This document shows, piece by piece, positions 1 to 5,911 of a stretch of DNA of 5,911 nt. The position numbers and the translations under genes were made by a program. Source of the stretch: Acidimicrobiia bacterium (GTDB taxonomy: Bacteria > Actinomycetota > Acidimicrobiia > Acidimicrobiales > Ilumatobacteraceae); NCBI GenBank assembly GCA_013821025.1, contig JACDHN010000177.1, positions 1 through 5,911 on the forward strand, given 5' to 3'. The notes beneath the pieces are model-generated. The model was not told the DNA's origin. It made no database searches and saw only the letters and a list, made by a program, of their open reading frames with translations. Every line of letters starts with the position of its first letter. The stretch's first letter is position 1.

Positions 1-127
1 TGCCGGCCCGGGTGTTCGCTGCTCAACGAGGCGACCCGGTCGCCATTCATGACGCGGCCGCCGAAGCGCGTGGAGGCGCCGGCGTGCCGGCCCGGGTGTT
101 CGCTGCTCAACGAGGCGACCCGGTCGC
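1..127. repeat. Imperfect 84-bp direct repeat, two visible copies
   Basis: A 43-base block at 1-43 recurs without mismatch at 85-127, giving a period of 84 bp, or exactly 28 codons. Similarity continues weakly past the identical block: GACGCGG at 51-57 matches 132-138 after a 3-nt shift, so the copies differ by an in-frame indel and then diverge. Each block contains the short inverted repeat CGACC-C-GGTCG (32-42 and 116-126). The first copy begins at the window edge, so more copies may lie upstream. The period divisible by three and the in-frame indel suggest duplication within a coding sequence. A non-coding repeat cannot be excluded. Confidence 0.85.
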
Positions 128-182
128 TGTTGACGCGGCGGGCCGCGTGATGGAACCAGCACCCGTATCGTTGACGCCGTGA
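3..182 (+). CDS. Possible 3' end of an unidentified upstream gene (partial, tandem internal repeat)
   Basis: This frame is open from the window edge to a TGA at 180-182 and encodes 59 residues rich in Ala, Val, Gly and Asp. It carries the repeat ARVFAAQRGDPVA twice, 28 residues apart, and ends in PAPVSLTP. The stop overlaps the GTG start of the next gene in a GTGA arrangement, which is common in coupled operons. Against this, GC is highest at the first codon position here, not the third. The frame starting at base 1 (stop at 148-150) has the higher third-position GC but an implausible Cys/Arg/Pro-rich product, and the frame starting at base 2 is closed by stops. I do not recognise the family. 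The stretch could also be non-coding DNA upstream of the deacetylase promoter. Confidence 0.35.
   Translation, partial: PARVFAAQRGDPVAIHDAAAEARGGAGVPARVFAAQRGDPVAVDAAGRVMEPAPVSLTP
166..171 (+). promoter_or_regulatory. Candidate -10 box (TATCGT) for a leaderless deacetylase mRNA
   Basis: TATCGT fits the actinobacterial TANNNT -10 consensus and lies exactly 7 nt before the GTG at 179. That is the spacing expected if transcription starts at the start codon. No Shine-Dalgarno sequence precedes the GTG. No -35 box is seen at 16-19 nt; the TTGACG at 130-135 is too far away (30 nt). The same spacing occurs at the two other unit-leading genes in this window. Confidence 0.5.
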
Positions 183-1192
183 CCGTGCTGTTCGCCTCCC
201 ACGACAAGTGTCTGGAGCACCTCGAGGGTATGAACCACCCGGAACGTCCCGACCGTCTGCGGGCAGTGCTTCGCGGAGCCGGCGACGCCTCGGTGGTCGA
301 CGCCCTCGTGCCCGTGGAGGTGACGCCGGCGAGCAATGCCGATCTGGAGCTCGTGCACCCGCGCTGGTACCTCGATGAGCTCGATCAACGCGCAGCCTCC
401 GGTGGCGGTTGGATCGACGCCGACACGTTCATGTCGCCGGCGTCCGCCGACGCCGCGCGGCTCGCTGCGGGAGCGGGGCTGGCCGCCATCGAGGCATTGT
501 GCGCCGGCCGCGGCGACGCTGCCTTTTGCGCCATCCGGCCTCCAGGACACCACGCGGTCCCGGCAGCGGCGATGGGGTTCTGCCTGATCTCCAACGTCGC
601 CGTGGCGGCTGCGTCACTCGTTGCAAAGGGAGAGCGGGTGATGATCTTCGACTACGACGCCCACCACGGCAACGGTACGCAGGCCGTGTTCTACGACGAC
701 CCGCGGGTGTTGTTCGTCAGCGCGCACCAGTGGCCGCTGTATCCCGGCACGGGTGCCACCGACGAGACCGGCGAGGGCGCCGGCGAGGGGTACACGCTGA
801 ACCTGCCGATGCCTCCTGGCACGACCGGTGACGTGTATGTGCGGGCGTTCGACGAGGTGATCTTGCCGGTAGCCGAGCGCTTCGATCCGACGTGGCTGAT
901 CATCTCGGCTGGGTTCGACGCTCACCGGGCCGACCCGCTGACCGACCTCGGGCTGTCGTCGGGAGACTTCGCCATGCTGACCGCACGAGCAGCGCAGCTC
1001 GTGCCGTCTGGCCGGTGCTTGGCCGTGCTCGAAGGCGGTTACGACCTCGAGGCGCTGCGCTCGTCGAGTGCTGCCGTGCTTGCTGCTCTGGCCGGAATCG
1101 ACCATCGCCAGGAGGCGCCCACGTGTGGCGGTCCCGGCGCCGATGTCGTCGAGCGCGCCCGTGCCCAACGGGTGTACGGCGACCTGGGCTAG
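179..1192 (+). CDS. Class II histone deacetylase-like zinc amidohydrolase
   Basis: This 337-residue protein belongs to the arginase/deacetylase-fold family that includes eukaryotic HDACs, bacterial acetylpolyamine amidohydrolases and HDAC-like amidohydrolases. They hydrolyse an acetyl-lysine or acetyl-amine amide at a zinc site, probably in the cytoplasm here. The HPERPDRL motif is at 20-27 and the RPPGHHA motif carries the paired catalytic His124 and His125. Zinc ligands by family comparison are Asp160 and His162 (FDYDAHHGNGT) and Asp247 (SAGFDAH). The EGGY motif at 285-288 supplies the transition-state Tyr288, so the active site looks intact and is not the weakly active class IIa His variant. 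Length is normal for bacterial members and no signal peptide is seen. The GTG start is supported by a -10-like hexamer 7 nt upstream and by its position just ahead of the conserved N-terminal motif. The CCA-adding enzyme follows after 11 bp. The substrate (polyamine, protein lysine or small metabolite) cannot be told from sequence. Confidence 0.95.
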   Translation: MTVLFASHDKCLEHLEGMNHPERPDRLRAVLRGAGDASVVDALVPVEVTPASNADLELVHPRWYLDELDQRAASGGGWIDADTFMSPASADAARLAAGAGLAAIEALCAGRGDAAFCAIRPPGHHAVPAAAMGFCLISNVAVAAASLVAKGERVMIFDYDAHHGNGTQAVFYDDPRVLFVSAHQWPLYPGTGATDETGEGAGEGYTLNLPMPPGTTGDVYVRAFDEVILPVAERFDPTWLIISAGFDAHRADPLTDLGLSSGDFAMLTARAAQLVPSGRCLAVLEGGYDLEALRSSSAAVLAALAGIDHRQEAPTCGGPGADVVERARAQRVYGDLG

Positions 1193-1196
1193 GACG
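1191..1196 (+). promoter_or_regulatory. Shine-Dalgarno sequence deciding the CCA enzyme start
   Basis: AGGACG overlaps the deacetylase stop codon (TAG, 1190-1192). Its AGGA core ends 9 nt before the GTG at 1204. It supports starting the CCA enzyme at 1204 instead of at codons far upstream inside the deacetylase gene, and it suggests translation from a shared mRNA. Confidence 0.6.
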
Positions 1197-1203
1197 ACGC
1201 TGC

Positions 1204-2628
1204 GTGACCCCCGAACGTTTCGCGCCCGTGCTCGCCGAGCTGTCGTCGCTCGTGGAGCGATTCGCCGCTGGCGGCCACCGCCTGTACCTCGTTGGCGGCA
1301 CGGTGCGTGACTTGCTCGCCGGACCCGACCGGTCCGATTTCGACCTCGACCTCACGACCGACGCTCGTCCTCCACAGATCAAGGCACTCGTCGACGGATG
1401 GTCCGACGCCGTGTGGACTCAAGGGGAACGCTTCGGCACCATCGGCGCCAAGCGCGGCGACAGGGTCTACGAGATCACCACGTTCCGCGCCGAGATGTAC
1501 CACGACGACTCGCGCAAGCCCGACGTGACGTTCGCCGACGAGATCGAGGCCGACCTGTCCCGACGGGACTTCACCGTCAACGCCATGGCCATCGAACTGG
1601 TGCCAGGCACCTCGACGCCCCAGCTCATCGACCCGTTCGGTGGCGTCACGGATCTGGCCACCAAGGTGCTGCGGACACCGATGGCGCCCGAGATCAGCTT
1701 CGGCGACGACCCGCTGCGAACGCTCCGGGCGGCCCGCTTCATCGCCGGGTACGACCTGAAGCCGACCGACGAACTGGTGTCGGGCGTCGAGCAGATGGCC
1801 GGTCGGCTGTCGATCGTGTCCGCCGAGCGCGTCCGCGACGAGCTCGACAAGCTGATGGTGCTGGATCATCCGTCGGCCGGCCTGTGGTTCATCGTCGACA
1901 CCGGTCTGGCCGACGTGTTCCTGCCGGAGCTCCCCGGGTTGCGGTTGGAGCACGACCCCATCCACCGCCACAAGGACGTGCTGAGCCACACCATCGCCGT
2001 CGTCGACAACGTGCAGCGGCCGCCTGCTGGCGGGGCACCCTTCGACTTTCGCATCACGCGCCTGGCGGCGCTGTTCCACGATGTCGGCAAGCCGCGTACG
2101 AGGGGGTATGCGCCTGGCAAGGGCACGACATTCCACCATCACGACATCGTCGGCGCCCGGATGACGCGCCGGCGGATGGCGGCCCTGCGTTACTCCAAGA
2201 ATGACATCGCTGCCGTGGAGGACCTGGTGGCGCTCCACCTACGGTTCCACACGTACCGGCTGGGATGGAGCGACTCGGCCGTGCGGCGGTACGTGCGCGA
2301 TGCCGGCGATCTGCTGGCCGAGCTGAACGTGCTCACCAGATGCGACTGCACCACGCGCAATGTCCGCAAGGCGGCGCAACTGTCCAAGCGGATGGACGAG
2401 CTGGATGTGCGCATCGTCGAGTTGGCTGCCCAAGAGGAGTTGGCCGCCGTCCGCCCCGAGCTCGATGGCAAAGCCGTGATGACGCACCTCGGCGTGTCAC
2501 CGGGGCCAGTGGTCGGCCGGGCTCTCGATTTCCTGCTCGAGATCCGCCTCGACGAGGGTCTGATCGGCGAGGACGCCGCCTACCGACGCCTCGACGCCTG
2601 GTACGCCACCCAGCCCCAGAGCAACTGA
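1204..2628 (+). CDS. cca: CCA tRNA nucleotidyltransferase (class II, with HD domain)
   Basis: This 474-residue cytoplasmic enzyme adds or repairs the 3'-terminal CCA of tRNAs from CTP and ATP without a nucleic-acid template. The class II nucleotidyltransferase head carries LVGGTVRD at 29-36 and the metal-binding carboxylates Asp47 and Asp49 in DFDLDL. ERFGTIG is at 75-81, RRDFTVNAMA at 120-129 and DDPLRTLRAARF at 168-179. The C-terminal half has an HD phosphohydrolase-type domain with FHDVGKP at 291-297 (His292-Asp293), a histidine cluster at 311-313 and a candidate upstream metal His262. The architecture and length fit the actinobacterial CCA-adding family. Complete CCA addition is more likely than a split CC- or A-adding activity, but sequence alone does not prove it. 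The same frame stays open upstream to 892, but that part overlaps the deacetylase and has low-complexity Arg-rich content. The GTG at 1204, with an AGGA 9 nt upstream and 11 bp after the previous stop, is the better start. It converges with the peptidase gene across 38 bp. Confidence 0.95.
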   Translation: MTPERFAPVLAELSSLVERFAAGGHRLYLVGGTVRDLLAGPDRSDFDLDLTTDARPPQIKALVDGWSDAVWTQGERFGTIGAKRGDRVYEITTFRAEMYHDDSRKPDVTFADEIEADLSRRDFTVNAMAIELVPGTSTPQLIDPFGGVTDLATKVLRTPMAPEISFGDDPLRTLRAARFIAGYDLKPTDELVSGVEQMAGRLSIVSAERVRDELDKLMVLDHPSAGLWFIVDTGLADVFLPELPGLRLEHDPIHRHKDVLSHTIAVVDNVQRPPAGGAPFDFRITRLAALFHDVGKPRTRGYAPGKGTTFHHHDIVGARMTRRRMAALRYSKNDIAAVEDLVALHLRFHTYRLGWSDSAVRRYVRDAGDLLAELNVLTRCDCTTRNVRKAAQLSKRMDELDVRIVELAAQEELAAVRPELDGKAVMTHLGVSPGPVVGRALDFLLEIRLDEGLIGEDAAYRRLDAWYATQPQSN

Positions 2629-2666
2629 AACGGCCCCTACCGTCCACCGCGCGCTGGGGAGTGCGA

Positions 2667-4220
2667 TCAGTTGGGGAGCCTGGGCGGGGGTCCGGCGCTG
2701 AGCCAGGCGTCGAACAGCTCGTCGAGCTGCTTGCCGCTCACCTCCTCGGCGAGGGCGATGAAGTCGTCGGTCGTGGCGTTGGCGTGGCGGTAACGCTCGG
2801 CCCACGTGCGAACGGTCTGGAAGAACGCATCGTCGCCGATGTCGAGACGAAGGGCATGCAGCGTCAGCGCGCCGCGGTAGTAGACGCTGGACCCGAACAG
2901 GTTGTCGGCGCCCGGGTCGACGACGGCGCTCGTGTCGCCGGAGCCGCCTGTTGCCAACCGACGCATCGACTCGTCGATGCCGGGGCTCCCCGATTGCTCG
3001 CTCGTCCACATCAGTTGGCCGTACGTGGCGAAGCCCTCGTTGAGCCAGATGTCCCGCCAGTAGACGGGTGTCACGCTGTCGCCGAACCACTGGTGGACGA
3101 GTTCGTGGGCGAGGATGACTTCACTGATGGCGCCCGACCCGAAGACCGAGAATGTCTGGGTCTCCAGCGCCAGTCCCAGGCGTGCGTCGACGACGACGAT
3201 TCCGTACTCGTCGAACGGGTAAGGGCCGAAGAGCTCGGTGAAGTACTCGAGCATGTCGGTGTGCAACTTGGTGAAGTCGTCGTAGCTGGCGGACAGCGTG
3301 TCGGGGACGGCGTCGCGCAAGCGAATGCCGTCTGGTCCCTCTCCGGTGTCGAACGTGAGGTCGTCGATGACGACCGTGGCCAGGTACGTCGCCATCGGTG
3401 CGTCCATGTCCCACACCCACGTACGCCGGCCGTCACCCGTTGCGGCATCGGACACCATCCGGCCGTTGGCCACGGCCTCGAGCGACTCGGGCACCGTGAT
3501 CTCGAACCGGAACGTGGCCTTGTCGCCGGGCTGATCGTTGGACGGGAACCACGTCGCCGCTCCATTGGGTTCCGAGACGACCCAGGTGCTCGTCTCGTTC
3601 GACGACCACCCGATGTTGCCCAGAGATCCGTAGGGCTTGGGTTGTGGTTGGCCGTCATATGACACCTCGACGTCGAAGGTCTCGTTGGCCGTGATGGTCT
3701 GCTCCGGCGTAATGCGGATCTCGCCCGCCCGTTGACGGAACTCGACTTCGTTGCCGCCGAGCCGAACCGAACGAACTTCGAGGGCTTCGAGGTCGAGCGA
3801 GAATGACGCCAGGTCGTCGGTGCTCGTGATCGTCAGGGTCGCCACGGCGTCGATCGATTTCGTGCTTCCGTCCGTATCCGTGTCGGCATCGATGGCCAGC
3901 TGGTAGTGCTCCACGTCGTAGCCGCCGTTGCCGCTGGCAGGGAAGTACGGATCCACACCCTCGTCGGAACCGGCGGTGGCGCTGGCCGGTCGGGTGTCGT
4001 CGGTCTCCGGGGCCAGGTCGGAGTCGGGGGTCGTCGGGGACGGGTTCTGCGAAGACGAAGGCGGCGCACTAACCGCAGGATCGGACGGGTCCGATCCGCC
4101 CGTCTCGACGGAGCTCGTCCCGTCTGCACTCTTGCTGGACTCGGCGCCGCCGTTGTCGTCACTGGCACAGGACGCCAGAACGACCGCGGCGACCCACACG
4201 ATCGCCCACCTCGCCCGCAT
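2667..4220 (-). CDS. Secreted lipoprotein, short M1-family zinc metallopeptidase
   Basis: This 517-residue protein starts with a lipoprotein signal peptide: a basic MRAR start, a hydrophobic stretch and the lipobox LASC with lipidated Cys18. It should therefore be anchored on the outer face of the membrane. Residues 19 to about 95 are a low-complexity Ser/Asp/Thr/Pro/Gly linker. An M1 N-terminal beta domain (about 98-290) and a thermolysin-like catalytic domain follow. The zinc site is complete: HELVH gives His372, Glu373 and His376, and WLNEGFA gives Glu395, the HEXXH-X18-E spacing of the gluzincins. Tyr447 in YYRG is the likely transition-state tyrosine. The exopeptidase GAMEN motif appears as ALETQ (351-355), keeping Glu353. 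The protein ends soon after the catalytic domain and lacks the large C-terminal helical domain of 800-900-residue M1 enzymes; shorter members are known in bacteria. Aminopeptidase activity on extracellular peptides is inferred. The ATG at 4220 is chosen because it opens the signal peptide; the frame remains open to 4514 without sensible sequence. Confidence 0.93.
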   Translation of the reverse strand: MRARWAIVWVAAVVLASCASDDNGGAESSKSADGTSSVETGGSDPSDPAVSAPPSSSQNPSPTTPDSDLAPETDDTRPASATAGSDEGVDPYFPASGNGGYDVEHYQLAIDADTDTDGSTKSIDAVATLTITSTDDLASFSLDLEALEVRSVRLGGNEVEFRQRAGEIRITPEQTITANETFDVEVSYDGQPQPKPYGSLGNIGWSSNETSTWVVSEPNGAATWFPSNDQPGDKATFRFEITVPESLEAVANGRMVSDAATGDGRRTWVWDMDAPMATYLATVVIDDLTFDTGEGPDGIRLRDAVPDTLSASYDDFTKLHTDMLEYFTELFGPYPFDEYGIVVVDARLGLALETQTFSVFGSGAISEVILAHELVHQWFGDSVTPVYWRDIWLNEGFATYGQLMWTSEQSGSPGIDESMRRLATGGSGDTSAVVDPGADNLFGSSVYYRGALTLHALRLDIGDDAFFQTVRTWAERYRHANATTDDFIALAEEVSGKQLDELFDAWLSAGPPPRLPN

Positions 4221-4227
4221 CGTCCGT

Positions 4228-4233
4228 AGCTTA
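4228..4233 (-). promoter_or_regulatory. Candidate -10 box (TAAGCT) for a leaderless peptidase mRNA
   Basis: Read on the minus strand, TAAGCT is followed by the 7-nt spacer ACGGACG and then the ATG at 4220. It fits TANNNT at the spacing expected for transcription starting on the ATG. The spacer's CGGA could be a poor ribosome site but lies too close to the ATG. No -35 match is visible. Confidence 0.5.
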
Positions 4234-4258
4234 CGAGTCGTTCCGGTCGGCTGGGGAT

Positions 4259-4280
4259 CGGCCCGGGTCCCTCGGGGCCG
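4259..4280. repeat. Short inverted repeat between divergent promoters
   Basis: CGGCCC at 4259-4264 is the reverse complement of GGGCCG at 4275-4280, with a 10-nt spacer that itself contains GGGTCCC. It sits between the two -10 candidates, covering about -38 to -17 of the plus-strand gene. It could be an operator, but six GC pairs can arise by chance in DNA of this composition. Confidence 0.3.
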
Positions 4281-4283
4281 CAC

Positions 4284-4289
4284 TACCGT
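4284..4289 (+). promoter_or_regulatory. Candidate -10 box (TACCGT) for a leaderless c-di-GMP gene mRNA
   Basis: TACCGT fits TANNNT and lies exactly 7 nt before the GTG at 4297. It supports both that start codon and leaderless transcription. No -35 box or Shine-Dalgarno sequence accompanies it; the nearest G-rich run (4274-4277) is about 19 nt from the GTG, too far to serve. Confidence 0.5.
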
Positions 4290-4296
4290 CGCGGCC

Positions 4297-5911
4297 GTGC
4301 GCGACGACACCGATGGCCTGCGCACCAGGCGTCTCGGTTCGGTCACCTGGCTGCACACGGCTCTGGCGGTGGGCGTCGCCACCGGAGCCGTCGCAGTGAT
4401 CGCCGCCGGAGCCAGGATCACCTGGCTGGCCGTCGTCGCCGGCTCGGTCGCAGTGCTGGCAGCGGTCGGGGCGTGGGTCGAGTCGCGACGCCTGCATCGC
4501 CGCTTCGATGGCACCGTCGACCGGCTCGTGGTGGCAGAGTCGGAGCTGAGTCAGCTCATGAACGACCTTCCCGAGGCGGTGTTCGAGCTGAACGGCGACG
4601 GTGCCATCCGCTCGGCCAACACGATGGCGGGCGAACTGACCGGCCGCGACCCCGACGACGTGGCCGGCGCGCTGTTCACGGGTTTCGTGGCCCCCGAGAG
4701 CCGGAGAGGTGTGGCCTCGTGGTTGGCGAGGGGCGCCCGTCACGAGGAGCGCTCTGGCATGGTGGCGCTCACCCATGAGTTCCTGCTGCGGCGCGGTGAC
4801 GGCACCGTCGTCGCGGTGGAGGCGTCACTGGAGCGACCGCTGCATCCCCACGAGGGAGTCATCATGCGAATGCGCGACGTGACGGAGCGGGACCAGCGGG
4901 TCCAGGCGCTCGGTCAGGCCCGTCGCCGCTTCCAGCAGGCGTTCCATTCGGCGCCGACGGGGATGGCGTTGGTCCGTCTAGACGACGGTGTCATCGTCGA
5001 TGCCAATCGCTCGTTGGCAGAGATGCTGCACCATCCCATCGACCAACTGGTCGGTATGAACATCAGGGCGCTCACCCATCCCGAGGATCTCAAGGCGGCG
5101 GCGGCCTCGCGGGCTCGCCTCGAGCTGGGGATCGCCGACATGTACCTGCTCGATCAGCGCTACCTGCGGCGCGACGGGCGCTTCGTGTGGGCAAGGACCC
5201 GGGTATCGGTGACGGACGATGACGGTGGCCCGCTGGCCATCACCCACATCGAGGACGTCACCGAGCAGCGGCACAGTGCCGAGGCGCTGCAGTGGGCGGC
5301 CACCCACGACGAGTTGACGGGCCTACCAAACCGCACGATGGCCATGGCCACGGTGGGAGAGCGCTTGAAGGGATCGACGATCGGAGCGGTGGCGCTGCTG
5401 TTCATCGACCTCGACAACTTCAAGGTCGTCAACGACAGTCTCGGCCACGGCATCGGAGACGAGTTGCTGCGAGCGATGGCTCGCAGGTTGCGGGCGATCG
5501 GTCGTTCCAGCGATCTGCTGGCCCGATTCGGCGGCGATGAGTTCGTGATCGTCGTCGACGCCACGGCCGGACACGATGCGATGGCGATCGCCGAGCGCAC
5601 CCGGGCCGCCATCAACCAGCCCCTCCAGATCGACGGCAGCGACTTGTACGTGTCAGGCAGCGTTGGCGTGGCGGTCAACGACCGCGCCGGCGTGACGGCT
5701 GACGAGCTGTTCCGGGATGCCGATGCCGCCATGTATCGGGCCAAAGCCCGCGGGAGGAACTGCGTGGAGCGCTTCGCCGTCCAGACGCGCCAGTCATCGG
5801 TGATGGCGCTGCGCACGGCGAGCGAGTTGCGATCGGGCATGGTGCGCAGCGAGATCGTGCCGTACTTCCAGCCGATCGTGGAGCTGAGCACTGGGCAGGT
5901 GGTCGGGTTCG
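4297..5911 (+). CDS. Membrane PAS-PAS-GGDEF-EAL cyclic-di-GMP protein (3' end outside the window)
   Basis: The 538 visible codons encode a bimodular sensor of cyclic-di-GMP turnover. Two hydrophobic segments (about 15-39 and 41-61) form a membrane hairpin after an Arg-rich N-terminus. PAS domain 1 spans about 83-197 and ends in DVTERD; PAS domain 2 spans about 206-325 and ends in DVTEQR. Both endings resemble the conserved PAS-to-output linker. The GGDEF diguanylate cyclase domain (about 330-492) starts with THDELTGLPNR, has FIDLDNFK with metal-binding Asp371, and an intact GGDEF at 412-416. The inhibitory I-site RxxD (Arg403, Asp406) lies at the right distance, so product feedback is likely. 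From about 510 the VPYFQPIVEL segment is the start of an EAL phosphodiesterase domain, but the catalytic ExLxR and metal residues are beyond the edge. The net activity is therefore unknown. The GTG start is supported by a -10-like box 7 nt upstream and by leaving both membrane segments intact; the frame is also open further upstream, antisense to the peptidase. The PAS ligands cannot be told. Confidence 0.93.
   Translation, partial: MRDDTDGLRTRRLGSVTWLHTALAVGVATGAVAVIAAGARITWLAVVAGSVAVLAAVGAWVESRRLHRRFDGTVDRLVVAESELSQLMNDLPEAVFELNGDGAIRSANTMAGELTGRDPDDVAGALFTGFVAPESRRGVASWLARGARHEERSGMVALTHEFLLRRGDGTVVAVEASLERPLHPHEGVIMRMRDVTERDQRVQALGQARRRFQQAFHSAPTGMALVRLDDGVIVDANRSLAEMLHHPIDQLVGMNIRALTHPEDLKAAAASRARLELGIADMYLLDQRYLRRDGRFVWARTRVSVTDDDGGPLAITHIEDVTEQRHSAEALQWAATHDELTGLPNRTMAMATVGERLKGSTIGAVALLFIDLDNFKVVNDSLGHGIGDELLRAMARRLRAIGRSSDLLARFGGDEFVIVVDATAGHDAMAIAERTRAAINQPLQIDGSDLYVSGSVGVAVNDRAGVTADELFRDADAAMYRAKARGRNCVERFAVQTRQSSVMALRTASELRSGMVRSEIVPYFQPIVELSTGQVVGF

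Larger units (their letters stand above)
4221..4296. promoter_or_regulatory. Divergent intergenic promoter region
   Basis: These 76 bp separate the start codons of two divergent genes, the M1 lipoprotein (minus) and the c-di-GMP protein (plus). The region must hold at least one promoter for each unless the genes are read from further away. It contains a -10-like hexamer next to each start and, between them, the inverted repeat CGGCCC-N10-GGGCCG (4259-4264 and 4275-4280). No Shine-Dalgarno sequence is convincing on either side. Confidence 0.65.

Noticed and set aside
1..127. CRISPR-like geometry: a 43-bp repeat with a 41-bp spacer
   Set aside because: Only two copies are visible. The second copy's flank retains similarity to the first 'spacer' with a 3-nt shift. 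The period is a whole number of codons and no cas gene is present. A tandem duplication explains it better.
130..135. TTGACG as a -35 box for the deacetylase promoter
   Set aside because: It lies 30 nt before the TATCGT hexamer; a -35 box should be about 16-19 nt away.
892..1203. Upstream extension of the CCA enzyme to an ATG at 892
   Set aside because: It would overlap most of the last third of the deacetylase gene with Arg-rich, low-complexity sequence. The GTG at 1204 has a Shine-Dalgarno and leads straight into the conserved nucleotidyltransferase head.
1189..2238. A 349-codon minus-strand open frame antisense to the CCA enzyme
   Set aside because: No domain is recognisable, and it mirrors the codon bias of the real gene on the other strand.
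2629..2666. Intrinsic terminator between the convergent genes
   Set aside because: CCCC (2634-2637) could pair with GGGG (2656-2659), but the stem is only four base pairs with a long loop and no T-run on either strand.
2265..3662. A long plus-strand open frame of 465 codons antisense to the peptidase and overlapping the CCA enzyme
   Set aside because: It is a GC-rich shadow: composition is Arg/Val/Gly-rich, no recognisable motif is present, and it conflicts with two well-supported genes.
4221..4514. N-terminal extension of the peptidase to 4514 on the minus strand
   Set aside because: It would bury the lipoprotein signal peptide and overlap the start of the divergent c-di-GMP gene. The added sequence looks like an antisense shadow.

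Overview
This is a GC-rich window of ordinary chromosomal appearance, most likely from an actinobacterium. The evidence is the actinobacterial-type tRNA CCA-adding enzyme, frequent GTG starts, TANNNT -10 boxes just upstream of start codons, and a lipoprotein with a long Ser/Asp/Thr/Pro-rich linker. A member of Acidimicrobiia would fit, but that is only an inference. I see no phage, insertion sequence, CRISPR array or RNA gene.

Layout. The left edge (1-182) holds an imperfect 84-bp direct repeat and perhaps the last 59 codons of an unidentified upstream gene. A plus-strand pair follows: a class II histone-deacetylase-like zinc amidohydrolase (179-1192) and, 11 bp later, a CCA tRNA nucleotidyltransferase (1204-2628). 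A convergent gene (2667-4220, minus strand) encodes a secreted lipoprotein with a short M1 zinc-peptidase domain. A 76-bp divergent intergenic region separates it from a plus-strand gene (4297 to beyond 5911) for a membrane-anchored PAS-PAS-GGDEF-EAL cyclic-di-GMP protein. That gene is cut by the right edge just inside its EAL domain.

How the genes work together. The deacetylase and CCA enzyme probably share a transcript, but no biochemical link is obvious. The peptidase acts outside the cell and the c-di-GMP protein at the membrane; they may share divergent regulation.

The most notable signal is regulatory. All three genes that begin a transcription unit have a TANNNT hexamer exactly 7 nt before the start codon (TATCGT, TAAGCT, TACCGT) and no convincing Shine-Dalgarno sequence. 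The one internal operon gene instead has an AGGA-type Shine-Dalgarno and no such box. This is the arrangement expected for leaderless mRNAs. I found no strong case for a new multi-gene system. The edge repeat and the coordinated leaderless starts are the items most worth a second look.
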